A stretch of 64,000 nucleotides of DNA from Medicago truncatula (lineage: Eukaryota > Streptophyta > Magnoliopsida > Fabales > Fabaceae). The number at the start of each line of letters is the position of its first letter. Positions within the stretch are counted from its first letter, which is position 1. The translations under genes and the position numbers were made by a program. This document shows, in pieces, positions 1 through 12,056 of the stretch. The notes under the pieces were generated by a model that saw only the letters and a list, made by a program, of their open reading frames with translations, made no database searches and was not told where the DNA came from. The stretch lies in the NCBI RefSeq assembly GCF_003473485.1, contig NC_053042.1:40700762-40764761 (forward strand), written 5' to 3'.

Positions 1-880
1 TAGGTGGAAGTTCACCAATTGCTGTTCTTCTGGTCACTTTCCGAGTAGAATCAGATGCAACACTCTTATTCCCCTTTCTATTTTTCGTTGTTGGTGTGGC
101 AGAAGCTTCTCTTCGTTTTACTTCATTTTCTTCTTTAAGTATTTCCACAACATCACGTGAACGAACTTTCAACCTTGCCAAAGTTATTTGGTTAAAAAGT
201 GGACCAAAAGAGGGTTTTAAAGCTTGTACGATACTGAAGTCTTTGGATCTTTGAAGACTATCAATGATTCCAAAAGTTTCAAGACAACCAGAAATCACTC
301 TTCCAAGGGGGATAGTCTTAACCTTTCCAGACCTTGAGGACCAATAAGCTCTCTTCAAAAAATTAAGTATCAACTCAGGAAGATTGATACTTATCTTTTT
401 GGCATAGTGCCACATGATAAACTTGTAGCTCCGAGTTACTATTTTGGAAGAATTTCTTAAAGGTAAGATACATCCGGAGATAATTTTATATAGAACCTTG
501 TATTCCGGATTCAAGTCCGAATAACTCTTTCCGTTTGGCTTCTCGAAAATTATTCCTTGAAGTTCCTCTTTGATTTCTTCCTCATTCCATTCATCAGAAA
601 ACTTTACACCTTCAGCATAACACTTAATAACCTGTGGCAAAAATTCCAAAGAGATTATAGCCACCTTTCCTTGAACATAACCACAGATGCTCCCATTATC
701 AACCCTTGCACTCATCCAAAATTCTTTTACAAGCTCGGTGTAGATAGGTTTCTTTTCTGCACAGAAGTATTCCATCCAACCCATATCCACAAAATTTTCT
801 CTGAAGTCAAATTCATTTGCAGCAAGATCATATAGGTCAACCCTTGGTTCCAGTAGAACTTCTAGTTCTTCAAATTCCAT
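1..880 (-). mobile_element. Accessory ORF of a plant transposon-type family, cut by the left edge
   Basis: Read leftward from an ATG at 878-880, the minus strand stays open for about 293 codons to the window edge. The protein starts MEFEELEVLLEPRVDLYDLA and includes FWMSARVDNG and SYKFIMWHYAKK. It ends in a basic, Ser/Thr-rich stretch. This looks like the 'putative plant transposon protein' (sometimes called envelope-like) ORF common beside LTR elements in legumes; that match is from memory. The visible part looks whole, and the rest lies outside the window. No long terminal repeat or polymerase region is seen, so age and family cannot be fixed. Confidence 0.45.
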
Positions 881-959
881 ATTAGTAGTTGTTTGTGGAC
901 TTCACACGATACTTTGGAAGAAAGGGTTTGGCAAAGCTGTTTGTTCCTTTACCCGCAAA

Positions 960-960
<1 letters not shown>

Positions 961-1006
<46 letters not shown>
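961..1006. repeat. CT/TA microsatellite
   Basis: A run of CT dinucleotides passes directly into a run of TA dinucleotides just upstream of the minus-strand ORF. The spacer up to about 1490 is AT-rich with short repeated ATCTTTTTTAAAATC-like stretches. No gene is seen there. Confidence 0.9.
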
Positions 1007-1008
<2 letters not shown>

Positions 1009-1494
1009 TAGTTGTTTGTTGCTATTTTTCACTCATATCAGTATATATATATATCTTTTATATATGGATTTAAATCAAGCCTATTTTTCGGTCACTCGAT
1101 CTCTTTAATTTTGTTTCAAATCTTTTTTAAAATCACTTTAATTTTGTTTCATATCTTTTTTAAAATCTCTTTAATTTTGTTTCATATCTTATCAATTACT
1201 AGAGCTATATAAAATAAATTTGTTGTTACTGAATCATCTCAACTAGTATATATTTTCAATATTTTGTTGTTACATTTATAGCTGATACTCTCTAAAAAAA
1301 AAAGTAACAAATATCTATCAACCTATGATTTAAATCAAAATTTCTGTTCCTATAAATTAGTATCAACTACTATGATGTTATTTGTGTCAAAAAAACTACT
1401 ATGATGTTATCTATTCCTATGCCCTAAAACTTTTTGTTCCGCTTAGTCGGCTCAACTATTTATCATATTACAACTAACTTTTTGTTCCCTAAGA

Positions 1495-1502
1495 TATAAA
1501 TA
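1495..1502 (+). promoter_or_regulatory. TATA box of the GPI-anchored protein gene
   Basis: TATAAATA lies a short distance before a pyrimidine-rich leader. It fits a transcription start near 1525-1535, upstream of the spliced leader described next. Confidence 0.45.
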
Positions 1503-1524
1503 AGACCATCCCTCTTTTCCCCTT

Positions 1525-2083
1525 ACTCTCACGCACATATATTCATCAGATTTTTTGAGTCCATTCTTTTCCTTCAATTTTTCACCGTGTGGCCTAAAGC
1601 ACTAACTCTTTTTTCTCTTGCAAGCACTTCGTGAGATCGTAGAGTTTCCGTGCTAGGAAGAAAAAACGCTTAAGGTAAGAAAAGGTTCTAAATTAGATGA
1701 ATTAAAGGAGTTTTTGTTGTTCTAAAGGAAAGCTTGGTTTTGATGTTCATATATGAGCGATATGTGAACTTTCTCATGTCTAAATATCGAAAGTTGAACT
1801 TCAATGTATTCATGTGGAAAATATGATTTTTATGCAATAAGTGATGAAAGTTTTAATCTAAAAAAATTTATACATGCAGTGTCGTGTGTGTCTCCAAGAC
1901 TTTTGATTTTGAGGCCTTAGGCTAAACTTGTTAAGAGAGTACTTGATAATATAACATGAGCACCATGTATTCGATATTCCTCTTGCTTTGCTAACACACT
2001 GACCAATGAATAACTTCTTTTATTTACTTATTTTGCAGATAATTGCATTTTATTCACTAATTTAACCATGTCCTCTTTCAAAC
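1525..2083 (+). other. 5' untranslated leader with an intron
   Basis: A good donor (AAG|GTAAGA, intron starting at 1675) and a good acceptor (TTTTGCAG ending at 2038) bracket a T-rich intron of about 364 bp. The leader exons would be roughly 1525-1674 and 2039-2083. An out-of-frame ATG at 2068 would open a small upstream ORF overlapping the main start at 2084. Assignment to the downstream gene rests on position only. Confidence 0.45.
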
Positions 2084-2850
2084 ATGCATGGTCTTGGTCT
2101 CTACCTTCTTCTACTTGTCGTTTCCCACAGCCTGCTTACAAGTCCAATGGCCTATGCCTGGTATGGCCGCCGACGAGGTAATACAAACTTATTCATGTCA
2201 TGTTGCATTTGGTTTATACGGTCAAACTTATTTTTGTGTTACTTTTTCTTATATGAAACACCTCAATATATTTAATTTTCATTGTAGGCTACTTGTTGAT
2301 ACCATTGACGCATAGACATAGGAGGAGGTATGATCCAGATGATGATCTACTTCATGATATCAACACTTACAGAAAAGCTCTCAACCTCCCTATCCTTGAG
2401 AAAAACTACAAGGCATCTTGTTTAGCCAACAGAATTGCATATGATCTAGAAGATAAGCATTGTGAATACTTTCATGATTTTCATCCTTTACCCGGTATCA
2501 ACCCCGAAATTCCAAACTTCCAAAGGAGTGTTAAGAAATGTGACATCAACATCAACACCACAAGAGATGGGGTCGTTATGCCAGTTTGTGTGCCCGAAAT
2601 AATGCACGAAAATGATTTGTTTTCTAATTACACTAAAAATAGTCGTTTTACACCATATTTGAATAATTCCAAGTATACATTAGCTGGGGTTGGTCATGAT
2701 CTTGATAAGATGGTTCTTATAATTGGTACCAACACAGCTTCTGGAGATTTTTCTTCTGCTACTTATTTGCTTCATGGTGCTTCAAAGGGACGTCATTGGC
2801 TACTGATGACGACTGCTTTCTTGAGTTTGTTTGTTTTTTTGTTCAATTAA
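2084..2850 (+). CDS. GPI-anchored secreted protein (At5g19250-like family)
   Basis: There are two exons, 2084-2177 and 2288-2850, joined in phase 1, giving about 218 residues. The start at 2084 opens a hydrophobic signal peptide (MHGLGLYLLLLVVSHS) ending near residue 25. The mature part has the family pattern LLHDINTYRKALNLP, CLANRIAYDLEDKHC and further paired cysteines. The C-terminus has a small-residue region (ASGDFSSAT) followed by a hydrophobic tail ending FLSLFVFLFN, which is the layout of a GPI-attachment signal. The protein should be at the outer face of the plasma membrane. Molecular function in the family is unknown. Length is close to the roughly 200 residues usual for the family. 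An RHRRR cluster lies just after the intron. Confidence 0.8.
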
Positions 2851-3156
2851 ACTGAATGTTATTTTCTGCTCCATTTCTCGTACGCTTCATGCGTTCTATT
2901 ATTTTGTCAAGTTATTGATTCAGGATTTGCTATCGCAAATATATAGTATACTTCTAAGTGACCTTGAAATTTGATTGTTACATTTTGATGAAGATAAATT
3001 ATAAGCTCTATGCATTAATATGGGATTAAATTTTAAGTATAGTTTACAATTTACATCTTAGTCACATATAGGGTGTGTTGTTTGTTGCCCATCTATACAT
3101 ATCAATCGAGTTGTTACTGAATTATTGTTTCATTTTTTGAAGTTGTACTCCCTATT

Positions 3157-3250
3157 CAGGGGTGGCCCTAAGCACGAGTCTAGGGGCGGCAACTCCGGGC
3201 ACCATAATTCTAGGGGCATCAAAAAATATAGTTTTACTGCCTATATATAT
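3157..3250 (+). mobile_element. Possible hAT-type transposon end (fragment)
   Basis: CAGGGGTGGCCC followed by GC-rich GGGGCGGCAACTCCGGGCACC stands out from AT-rich surroundings and resembles ends of plant hAT elements. No matching inverted end was found nearby, so this is a truncated copy at best. Confidence 0.3.
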
Positions 3251-4854
3251 ATATATATATATATATACTTCCATAAAAAATTGTAAAATGTTAGTTGCCG
3301 ACAAAATTACATGGGTACTGCAAAGTAATAACTAATAAATGACATTATTAAATGAAAACAGTCAACTACATGTACAAAAAAATATTTTGTTAAAAAAAAA
3401 ATATACAAAAAAATATTAATTACGTCAATAATTTTAGCAACTAAACCAACGAGTCAGGAGTGAAAAGCAAGTGAATAATCTAATTAAGACACTAAAATTA
3501 AAAGAATGATAAGAAGTGTTAAGAATAATAAATATTAACATTTTTTGCCTTTGCATATTAAAAGTCGCAATATTTTTCCTAGTTTTTGAGTCTTCTTTCT
3601 TTTTAATTCTTATTCTCTACGACTAACCTCTCAGTGCTCCTTGATTTTCGAATATCAAACCATTAATTGATTTAAATCTTCAATCTTTGAACTCTCAACT
3701 TTTATTCGTGGGAAGGGAAAAAGTGAGTAAAAATCCCTTAAGAGACTTTGGATTCGGGGGTTGGTTTTGAATAGGGAAGGTTTGACGCCCCCTACATGAC
3801 TATGGTACTCCGTAGAAACCTTTTGCCTAACTTATTTTGTGCTAAAATATTTTATTTATATGAAAATTATTGCCTAAGAGTCTAGGTGAAAGAATGGAGG
3901 GAGAAGAAGTATGTTTTTTGTTGTTTTTATTTGATTTGGAATGATAAATTCTTTGCCTACGTACCCTAAACGGAAGGGATCAAAACCGTCGTAGATCCAC
4001 TCAAAAGTTCTTTTTGGTGGGTTGGATTGATTTTAAAATTTTTGAAAAAAAGTTTTTAGAAGAGATAAGAGGCCTCAAGGCATGAGAGAAAATAAGATGA
4101 GGTTGGTCAAATTTTAATTATAAGAAATCCAAGTCTAATATGGAGATTAAATTGATTAAGCATTTGATTAAGAAAATAAAAGGAAAAAAAAAACACTTGG
4201 GTTAAAATCCAAGGTTTCTTAAGAAAATATTTTTGAAGTTTTATATATGTGACTTTTTTTGGGAAAATGATTTTTCTAAGTTAAATGCAAGTTAAAAAAA
4301 AAAAAAACTAGACGCACGACGTAATGTGATAAAAAAACGAGAAGTTTAAGAAAAATTTTGAAGTCCAATCATTAACCTAAGTGTCATTAATTCATTTCGA
4401 TCCTCGATCGCGGTTATAACTTAAAACAGTAAAAATAAAGTGCACGAATTAAATTACATCAATTCCTAAATACACACTAAAAAATTAATGACAATAAAAA
4501 TAAATGACAAAATAAAATATGCATGAGAAAATTCTAAATAATAATGCAATTATAAAATAAAACAAAAAAAACAGTAATTAACAATTAAAATAAAACACAA
4601 TATTTTTTTAAACTTTGGAGAAAAAAAATTTAAGTAAAAGAGGTGCAGAAAGTAAAAACAAACAGCTGTGAAAATAGTAAAACAATATTGAATTTAAAAG
4701 AAAATTTGGCCTCAGACTGGATGAATCTGGACCGTCTGACGAATCAAGAGGTCCAGATTCAATCACAATGAAATCTCATCACAGCCATAAGATTTAAATC
4801 AAAGAGTTAGAGAAACGAGTGAGCACGGTAAGAGTGAAAGAGAGTATGTTGATG
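3251..4854. other. AT-rich spacer without recognisable gene
   Basis: The stretch has TA and A runs, stop codons in all frames and no domain-like peptide. Short motifs near 4310-4440 and 4690-4770 look like worn dispersed repeats, but I cannot name them. Confidence 0.6.
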
Positions 4855-5640
4855 GGATAAAACTGCAAGTGCACGGTCTTACCGAAGTAGTAATAAAAGA
4901 GTATCGTTCTGACAGGAAGTTGTTCAATTCAATTAACTTTAGTTGATGATTAGAAGAGAATTTAGTTGCACAAACAAACTATTAAACATAGAACCTTATG
5001 TTAGACCTAACTTCTAAAGACAAGTTTCTCTTATGTTCCTCTAGCAATCAAGCCTATTTCGCTGACTTGATTACTATTAGATTTTGGTTCCTTTAGCAAC
5101 CAAACCTATTTCGCTAACTTGATTACTATTAGAATTCTTAAAGTTTGAAACTTATATGTCTCAAGGATTACAAAGACTATTTCGCTGCCTTTACAATCCT
5201 TGTCTAAATTCACTTGTTCGAATATCAAAACTCCACTTTCGTTTTATGAATTGATATTTGAGATGATGGATTAACAATTATCAAACCCTCTACTTTCGTT
5301 TCCACAGTTTAATAATGGTTAATTCATGTTAAAATAGTGAATTTAGATTAGAAACTAGGGTTACATAAGATTAGGGTTAAAACTTGGTTTGATTAGGATT
5401 ATGTCATTAGACTTATCCAACAATCCCAAGACAAGAGAAGTCTACTCACTCATGTTCATCGTAGACATTGAGAAGAAGAAGAAAAGCATAAAATTAAATA
5501 ACAAGAAAGTAAAGGAAAAGAAAAGAACTTTTATTAAGAAAGACAATTGTCACTTATTGAATTCCAAGAATAAAAGATGAATATTTGTGATGGCTAGCTA
5601 CTCTATTTATAGTTGACATTCGACTTAAAATCTAAGCAAT
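4855..5640 (+). repeat. Dispersed, unclassified repeat-like block
   Basis: The block opens with AACTGCAAGTGCACGGTCTT and continues with two copies of a phrase containing CCTATTTCGCT(G/A)ACTTGAT (near 5052 and 5108), then CTCCACTTTCG and CTCTACTTTCG phrases. I recall similar blocks scattered in many dicot genomes, possibly from a worn retroelement, but no terminal repeats or coding parts are evident. The short ORF at 5389-5580 is Lys-rich low complexity. Confidence 0.4.
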
Positions 5641-5759
5641 TACATCACTAGAATGTTCCACAAGCAATTACATCCGACTTAAATATTACTAATATTTATG
5701 TATTCTTTTATTAGCATTATATATTGTATTATTATGTTGGTTGTTCGTTTTTAATTTTA

Positions 5760-6029
5760 TATACTCCCTTGTGTTTTTTTAGTGTCACTTTTGTAGAAAT
5801 TTTTTGTTTCTATTTAACCGTCACTTTCAAAGTTCATGCAATATTAAATGTATTTTACCAATATTACTTTTAGTTATTTATTATAGAGTGAAATATATAA
5901 TACAATATATTAAATAAGGTTGTTATTGAAAAATGATAAATTATTATATCAAAAGTAGTAACATTTATTGACTGTCTTGATTTGTGTAAAATATCAAAAA
6001 ATGACAATTAAAAAGGAACGAGAGTAGTA
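5760..6029. mobile_element. Stowaway-like MITE (Tc1/mariner type)
   Basis: The left end reads ACTCCCTTGTG...TAGTGTCAC. The right end, reverse-complemented, reads ACTACTCTCGTTCC...AATTGTCAT. The two ends match over about 30 bp with mismatches. The element is about 270 bp, AT-rich, has no ORF and is flanked by TA. It is moderately diverged, so not recent. Confidence 0.7.
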
Positions 6030-6754
6030 TTGAACTAATTTAAAATAATCGATAATTTTCATACTATGATTTTAAAATTTTTAATATATTCTGCAACAAA
6101 GATATTATTTTACCGTGTCTGTGCAATATTGATATTAATAAAAAAAAAATATTCTTCAACAAAAAGTAAATAAAAAATATATATCTTATATTTTGGATAT
6201 GAAAAAACGATTCAAATTAAACCGCATATATTTAGTTAAGATCGGTTTAAATTTTTTTAAAATAGTCATCCAAACTTAACTGAATCACATGTGATTTTTA
6301 TTTCAGACATGACCAATAAACTCGCATACTACTATGTAACTTACTTTCTGATCCATGACCAATAAACTACATTTGTTTTTGTGAATAATTTAAAAGTAAT
6401 ATATACATACGGTACACAGGGATGAAATAAATAAATTTACTTTTTATCTGGACAAATAATATGAAAGCTGTAGTGGACTAGTTGTTCCATTCAATCAAAT
6501 GAAATCAAAGTATTCATGTAAATCTATTTTATGATTATCACTCACATTGATTGATTCATAAAAAAATATAAAATGTGTAGTGGTTCCATCATACATTAAA
6601 GTTAGCATTAACATTTGCCACTAGAGATCTATCATTCAAAAAGAAAAAAACATTTCTCACAAAAACAAAAAACAAAAAAAAACAAAAAAAACGCTATTCG
6701 CACCGAAAGATAGCAGCCATAACCGAGAGAGAAAAAAGCTCAAATCTCTCAGCT
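6030..6754 (+). other. Upstream region and leader of the synergin-like gene
   Basis: AT-rich sequence without ORFs. The last 100 bases, with A/C-rich runs followed by GAGAGAGAAAAAAGC, look like an untranslated leader. No clear TATA box was chosen. Confidence 0.4.
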
Positions 6755-9700
6755 ATGGCGGAAGATGAAGAAGACGATGAAAGCTTCGGTGACTTCAAAT
6801 TCGCTTCCTTTCCAAATCAACAATTCTCTTCTACCTCCGTTGATTGGGGAGGTTTCGTCAATGGCGGGACTTCTTCAAAACCCTTTGATCCATTCACAGT
6901 TTCATCGGATCGCATTCAGAAGCATGTAAACGAAACCAACGGTGTTGCTGTTGAAGCAAACAAAGCTCGTGGTGCTATTCCGCTTTCAATCTTCGGTGAG
7001 GAAGATGATGAACCTGTTGTTTCTCATTCCAATGATTTTTTCTCTAGCAAGAGTAACGGCGGTGGTGCTGTGAAAAATGGATCTGATTTGAATGGTGTTG
7101 TTGGAATTAGTGATTTGATTTCCAATTTGTATTATCAGAAGCCGAAGGTTGATTCTCAAAATGGATCGGTTTTGAATTCGGTATCAAATGTTGATGCTAC
7201 AAATCCAAAGGTTGATGGACCGGTGAACTCGAACTCGAATGGGAATGATTTGAATCAGCATGAGGATGAGGAGGATGATGATGGATGGGAATTCAAGTCT
7301 GCAGAATGGGAAGCTGGAAACAATAACTTGAATGTTAAGGTAAATTGGTTGAAGCTGAATTGAATGATGGAAAGTAGTATAAATTTAGCGTTTATATTAA
7401 TTTTGATTGATTTGTGCTCTTGTAACTTCAAATAATGTGGATACATATTTTTTATGACTTGTTAAATGGAATCTAGTGTTTCCGTGAGCATAGTTAGTTG
7501 GTAGAGACTCTGCAATATGCAGGGTCCTTAAAGGGTAAAATTTTAGCCACCAGGCTAATTGACAAAAAAAAAAATGGAAACTAGTTTTAGGAAAGCTTTA
7601 CATTGTTGTTCATATTCATTAATTTTCATTTGGAGGAAAAAGGACGAGTTGATTAAATTGTAGTGAAATGAGAAGAAAAGGGTTGGAAAGAAATGCATGT
7701 GGGTAGTGATCAATTCACTGTTTGGATAAACAACTCAACTAATCCTTAGAGGAAAAGCATTTATCATTTAAGCACTTATATTTGAGCTAATTATATATTC
7801 GGAGAGAAAGTATGGTTAAATTGATTTCATGTAAGTTATACGCCGTTTTCTTAAGCTATTATGAAAAGCTTATTGAAATTAGCTAAAACTAGCTATGGAC
7901 ATGTCGGAAGATGTTTACATGAACTCCCTCAAACACAATGTTATTAAGTACTTATGACAGATAAGCCCATGTTCATAAGTCAATCCAAATGTAGCCCAAT
8001 TTTATAAATGCTTTATGCTTTACTTTTTGTGCTGGTGTGGTAACATTTATCTTTTAGTAATATATTTGGAAGCTATGCATTTTGGCAAGAGATTCATTTC
8101 AGGATTCATCACAGTAACACATGTTTGCTTAATTATACAGACCTTTTGTTTTTTCACGTAATGGGTTTCATTTAACTTATAATATGTATTTATTTTTAAA
8201 GGTTGAATCGCCAAAGCAGGGTAATAGTGTGGTTGGTGTTGGTGCTTTGTTGGATTCATCGCCTGGGATTTCTGACAAAGTTGGTGAGTGGCACTTGGGG
8301 TTTGAATTCAGTCCTATTTCTGCATCTCACAGCCTACAGCCAGGTCCGAAAAGTGAATCAAATGAAACTGGAGCTGGGTTTAATATGTTCAATCAAACTT
8401 TAGGGATGTTGGCGAATGCACATTCATGGCCAGGATCAAATCAAACTTTGGTTGGTTGTTTTAAGTTTTAACATAGTTTCCTCATTTTATGCAACATTGT
8501 TCAGATTATCAAGGAATAAACATTTACACAATCTAATTGTGAATTTTTGGCATTAGGAAGCACCAAAAAAGGACAATATATTTCCCACTGATATAGAGGC
8601 ATTCAACGGTAATGGTGGAGCTTCACATAGTTCTATTGACCCATCTCTTGCATCACAATCTCATCAATCTAACGGATGGGGCTTTGGCTTTGATTTCAAT
8701 TCTAGTTCCAAGGGTGAAGACAGTCTATTTTCAGAGTCATACTTCAAAACCGAAAACAACCACGACGAAATCAACAAAAGCAATGCCTCCCCAACCAATA
8801 CAAATATTGATTCAGTTGTCAATCTGTTTGAATCAAAGGATGCAGACATGGAAATAGGAATAAAACATGAGGTACTGAATCAATTTGATGTCATATTTTA
8901 TATATTGTAGGGATTGTCTTGGTTTGATTTTTTTAAAAAGGACATTCCATCTTGAGTTCTTAAACTTTGCTTGTGAATCTACTGAATATTTCTATGAATC
9001 AATCTTATGGCACATTATTTTGTCGAATTGTCAGATAGTCTTCATACTTTTTAAACATATTGTCCGTGCTACTGTTCTTTCTATTTCCAGAAGCCGCTAA
9101 TAACTTCAGAGGATCGTAGGGAAGCCTTGCCTCTGTCAATTTTTGGCGATGATATTCCCGATACAAATGAACATTCTAATTCTCAAGATTTGTCTCCCTA
9201 TGCACCAGTATCTCCAATGCAGAACAACTTTAATAGTCCTGGTTCCAACTTATCTATCAATGACTTGATCTGGAGTTTATATAGTCAAACTGAAAAAAAA
9301 ACTTCTCCTGATGTGACACCAAAAGCAAGTGAAAATCACATACGTGTCTCCCCCGAATTATCAGGCTCCAATTTGGATAACAGTGATGATTTTGATGATG
9401 ATTTTGGGGACTTTAAGGATGCTTCACCTGAAACCCGATTTGCCCAGGAATCTACACAAAACACTTCTTTTAATCATCCTACAGAATTCAATGAGAATGG
9501 ATTGCAGACTTCCTTGGAAGTTTTAAATTCTGATTTGATCAATGATAATGATGATTTTGAAGATGATTCGTGGGAATTTAAGGATGCTATATCTGGAACA
9601 AGTACTCAAGATCAAGCATCTACTATAGATCACAGAGATTTATTGACGCAGTTCTCAACCAAATTAGAACGGTCTGATTGTCTGGAGTTTTTTAGCAAAT

Positions 9701-12056
9701 TGAAGGAGGAGTTGTGCAATAATGTCCTGTTCCATCTTCAGAATCTCAAGGTAGGTAATCTTCTGTGTTCTTTCTTTCATAAAAAATGGATAATACTTAC
9801 TGGCACTGAAATTATTCACAAACAAATATTCTTAGAAAGCTCAAGATGTTGCGGCTCTTTCGGGTGAAGATGCAAAAGTAAAAGCTCTTGAGGTGGAAAT
9901 TCAGGTCAGTATATGTACCGGTTTATGGTTATCAAATTTTGTGTCTAATTTTTTTGTTAGGGCTATTTATTTTCCCCTAACAATTGCAACTCTGCAACCT
10001 TGGGAAGGGGATAGGGGAATAGAGCTTTCTCCATGAGAGAAGTGGAAAATCTCAAGGTAGATTTCTCAGGATTTTAGCACGAAATCTACCAGAACCCGAA
10101 GCCTAGTGTGGCATGGTTATGACTTGTGTTCGTCGTTTCAAAGGCCTCTGTTAAAAGTTAATGTGTGAAGCCATTAGTCAATGTTGTTGTGAAATTGGTC
10201 TTCTGCTTGTTAAGTTGTTATATGTGTGTGCATTTCTTTGTCATTAGCTAAATGTATATGCTATTTATGGTTTATAAGCGATTCAGCCCCGTTCCTACTA
10301 ATCTTGTCCTTTACAGGAATCTTCTGAGATATTGCATCAGCATCATATGAGCGTACCTGTTGAATATCTCTCAGAAAATTATTCGCCGAGAAATGTGAAC
10401 TTTGATGAGCTTCTTAAAGTTTTGAAGGAGCCAAAGTTCCTACCTCTTGAATCAGAATACCAACTAGCATCAAGGTTGTCTATGGTATGATATAATTTTG
10501 AAAATATTGTGTTGTATTTTCAAGTTTTATTCTTTTGTGTGGGCAAATATATAGTATTGTGTGAATTACTGTCCGAGTTTAATAGATATATACTAAATAT
10601 ATAATCACATAACTGATTTTGGCATAAGTAATGTTATTTATGAGCTGTTAAGGTTAATTGAGTGGATAAGGGTTATATTTTTCTTGTTGTATTTTATCGA
10701 TACCCTTCTTTCTTACTGGACCATTTAGCTTGACAACACTTGTTATTGCATGATCATATTTGTGCATGGATAGGCCGAGACGGATATAAAATCTGCCATG
10801 GAACTCTTGAAAGATGCAGTATCAACATTAAGAATTCTGAAGTTGGGATCAGGGGAAGAACAATCTAATTATCTTACAATATGGTCCAAGATTGCCTTCG
10901 TTTGTTCTCAAGAGCTGAAACATGGTGCTTATATCTGGAAGGAAGCGGTACAAAAGAATGTCCATGACCAGTTATTATCTATCCCAAAAGGTAAGCTACT
11001 TGATTAAATCATGCACAGTCATGTACTGCTGTGCTGCTTATGGAGTATGAATTAACTTCTTCCTTTTTCTGCGGTCCTGGGTTGACATAGGTGTTCAGTA
11101 TATCCATGCACTTGGAGAAATTTATAGAGTGGCAGAAATCGTTGGAGCTTCAGCCAAACTTCACAAACCATGGATGTTGTCAGGTTCCATAGATTGTACA
11201 AGTTTATTTACCCTTTTGAACGAGTGTAATAGCCTGTGGTTGGCTTCAGGACTTGAAGAAGCACTTTCTAGTATATCAAACCATAATAACTTTGACGCGG
11301 ATGGCATCTCAAGGGAATTAGTTGAATCCATTAAGTACATTCATGAGTTTGATGAGCATGCATTTCAGAGCTATGTCTTCTCAGGAGAAGAAACTGTGTG
11401 CCAGTTGTCAGCCTTGCCTGCTGGTTGCATACCAGGTATTTGTTCAATAAGCTTAGCTGTCTTTGAAACCCCATCGATAAAATGTCTTGAAAGTTATGTT
11501 TTTAATAGGAAATATTTTTTCAATGTAACAAAGTGTTAACGTGTCTATCGACAATGAGAACAATCTTTTAAGCATGTAAATTTTCCGTACATTTTTCGAC
11601 AAGTATTGATGCATGGGATTAGGATATCTCTTCAACTTGGCTCCTTTGGCCATCTGCCGCATAGTAGAGATTTGACCTGGGGGAGTAAACTATCAAAACA
11701 CCTCTAATATATAAGGTGGAACAAAATAAGTTGGAATGGGTCTTTCTGCATTATGTAGTAATAGTTGAATATTGAACACCAATTTACATATGATTTAGTA
11801 TCTATTTGGATCGGTAGCTCAGAGGCTATGCTTTTTATTAAGTGAAGTGGGAAATGGTGTGATGTTTTTCATCTTTTCATTTAAAAATGGATAGCGAAAA
11901 TCTCAATTACCTATCATCCTGTTCAGCCTGTAATCTTTTTTCTCCTCTGATTTTTATCCATCAGGGCTAAATTTGGCGACATGGAACGGGAAGCACTACT
12001 TCGTCAATCTCGCAAACTTGTGGGGCAATCTAATAAGTTCGGATCCTCCCAAGTGA
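6755..12056 (+). CDS. Synergin-gamma/aftiphilin-like trafficking protein
   Basis: Nine exons keep one open frame of about 899 residues: 6755-7339, 8202-8450, 8557-8871, 9091-9750, 9836-9904, 10317-10484, 10774-10990, 11091-11435 and 11965-12056. The N-terminal two thirds are acidic and disordered. They repeat short acidic-aromatic motifs: SFGDFKFASF (residues 10-19), WEFKSAEW, WGFGFDFN, DDDFGDFKDAS and SWEFKDA. Such FGDF/WxxF motifs bind AP-1 gamma-ear and GGA ear domains in animal synergin and aftiphilin. The phrase A(I/L)PLS(I/F)FG(E/D)D occurs twice. The last 220 residues are helical and end WNGKHYFVNLANLWGNL, resembling the synergin C-terminal domain. The inferred role is a clathrin/AP-1 accessory protein at the trans-Golgi. 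Older plant annotations call such genes dentin sialophosphoprotein-like. All exon joins preserve the frame. Confidence 0.8.
7482..7574 (+). mobile_element. tRNA-derived SINE, internally deleted
   Basis: It lies in intron 1 of the synergin-like gene. GAGCATAGTTAGTTGGTAGAG resembles a tRNA A-box head, ATATGCAGGGTCC and TTTTAGCCACCAGGCTAATT follow, and the element ends in an A run. It is flanked by imperfect direct repeats (TGGAATCTAGTGTTT before, TGGAAACTAGTTTT after). The B-box region present in the related copy at 15754 is missing. Confidence 0.6.

Noticed and set aside
557-835. Plus-strand ORF of 92 codons
   Set aside because: It is the opposite-strand shadow of the long minus-strand ORF that runs off the left edge.
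893-1212. Two short plus-strand ORFs near 1 kb
   Set aside because: They read the CT/TA microsatellite and adjacent simple repeats.
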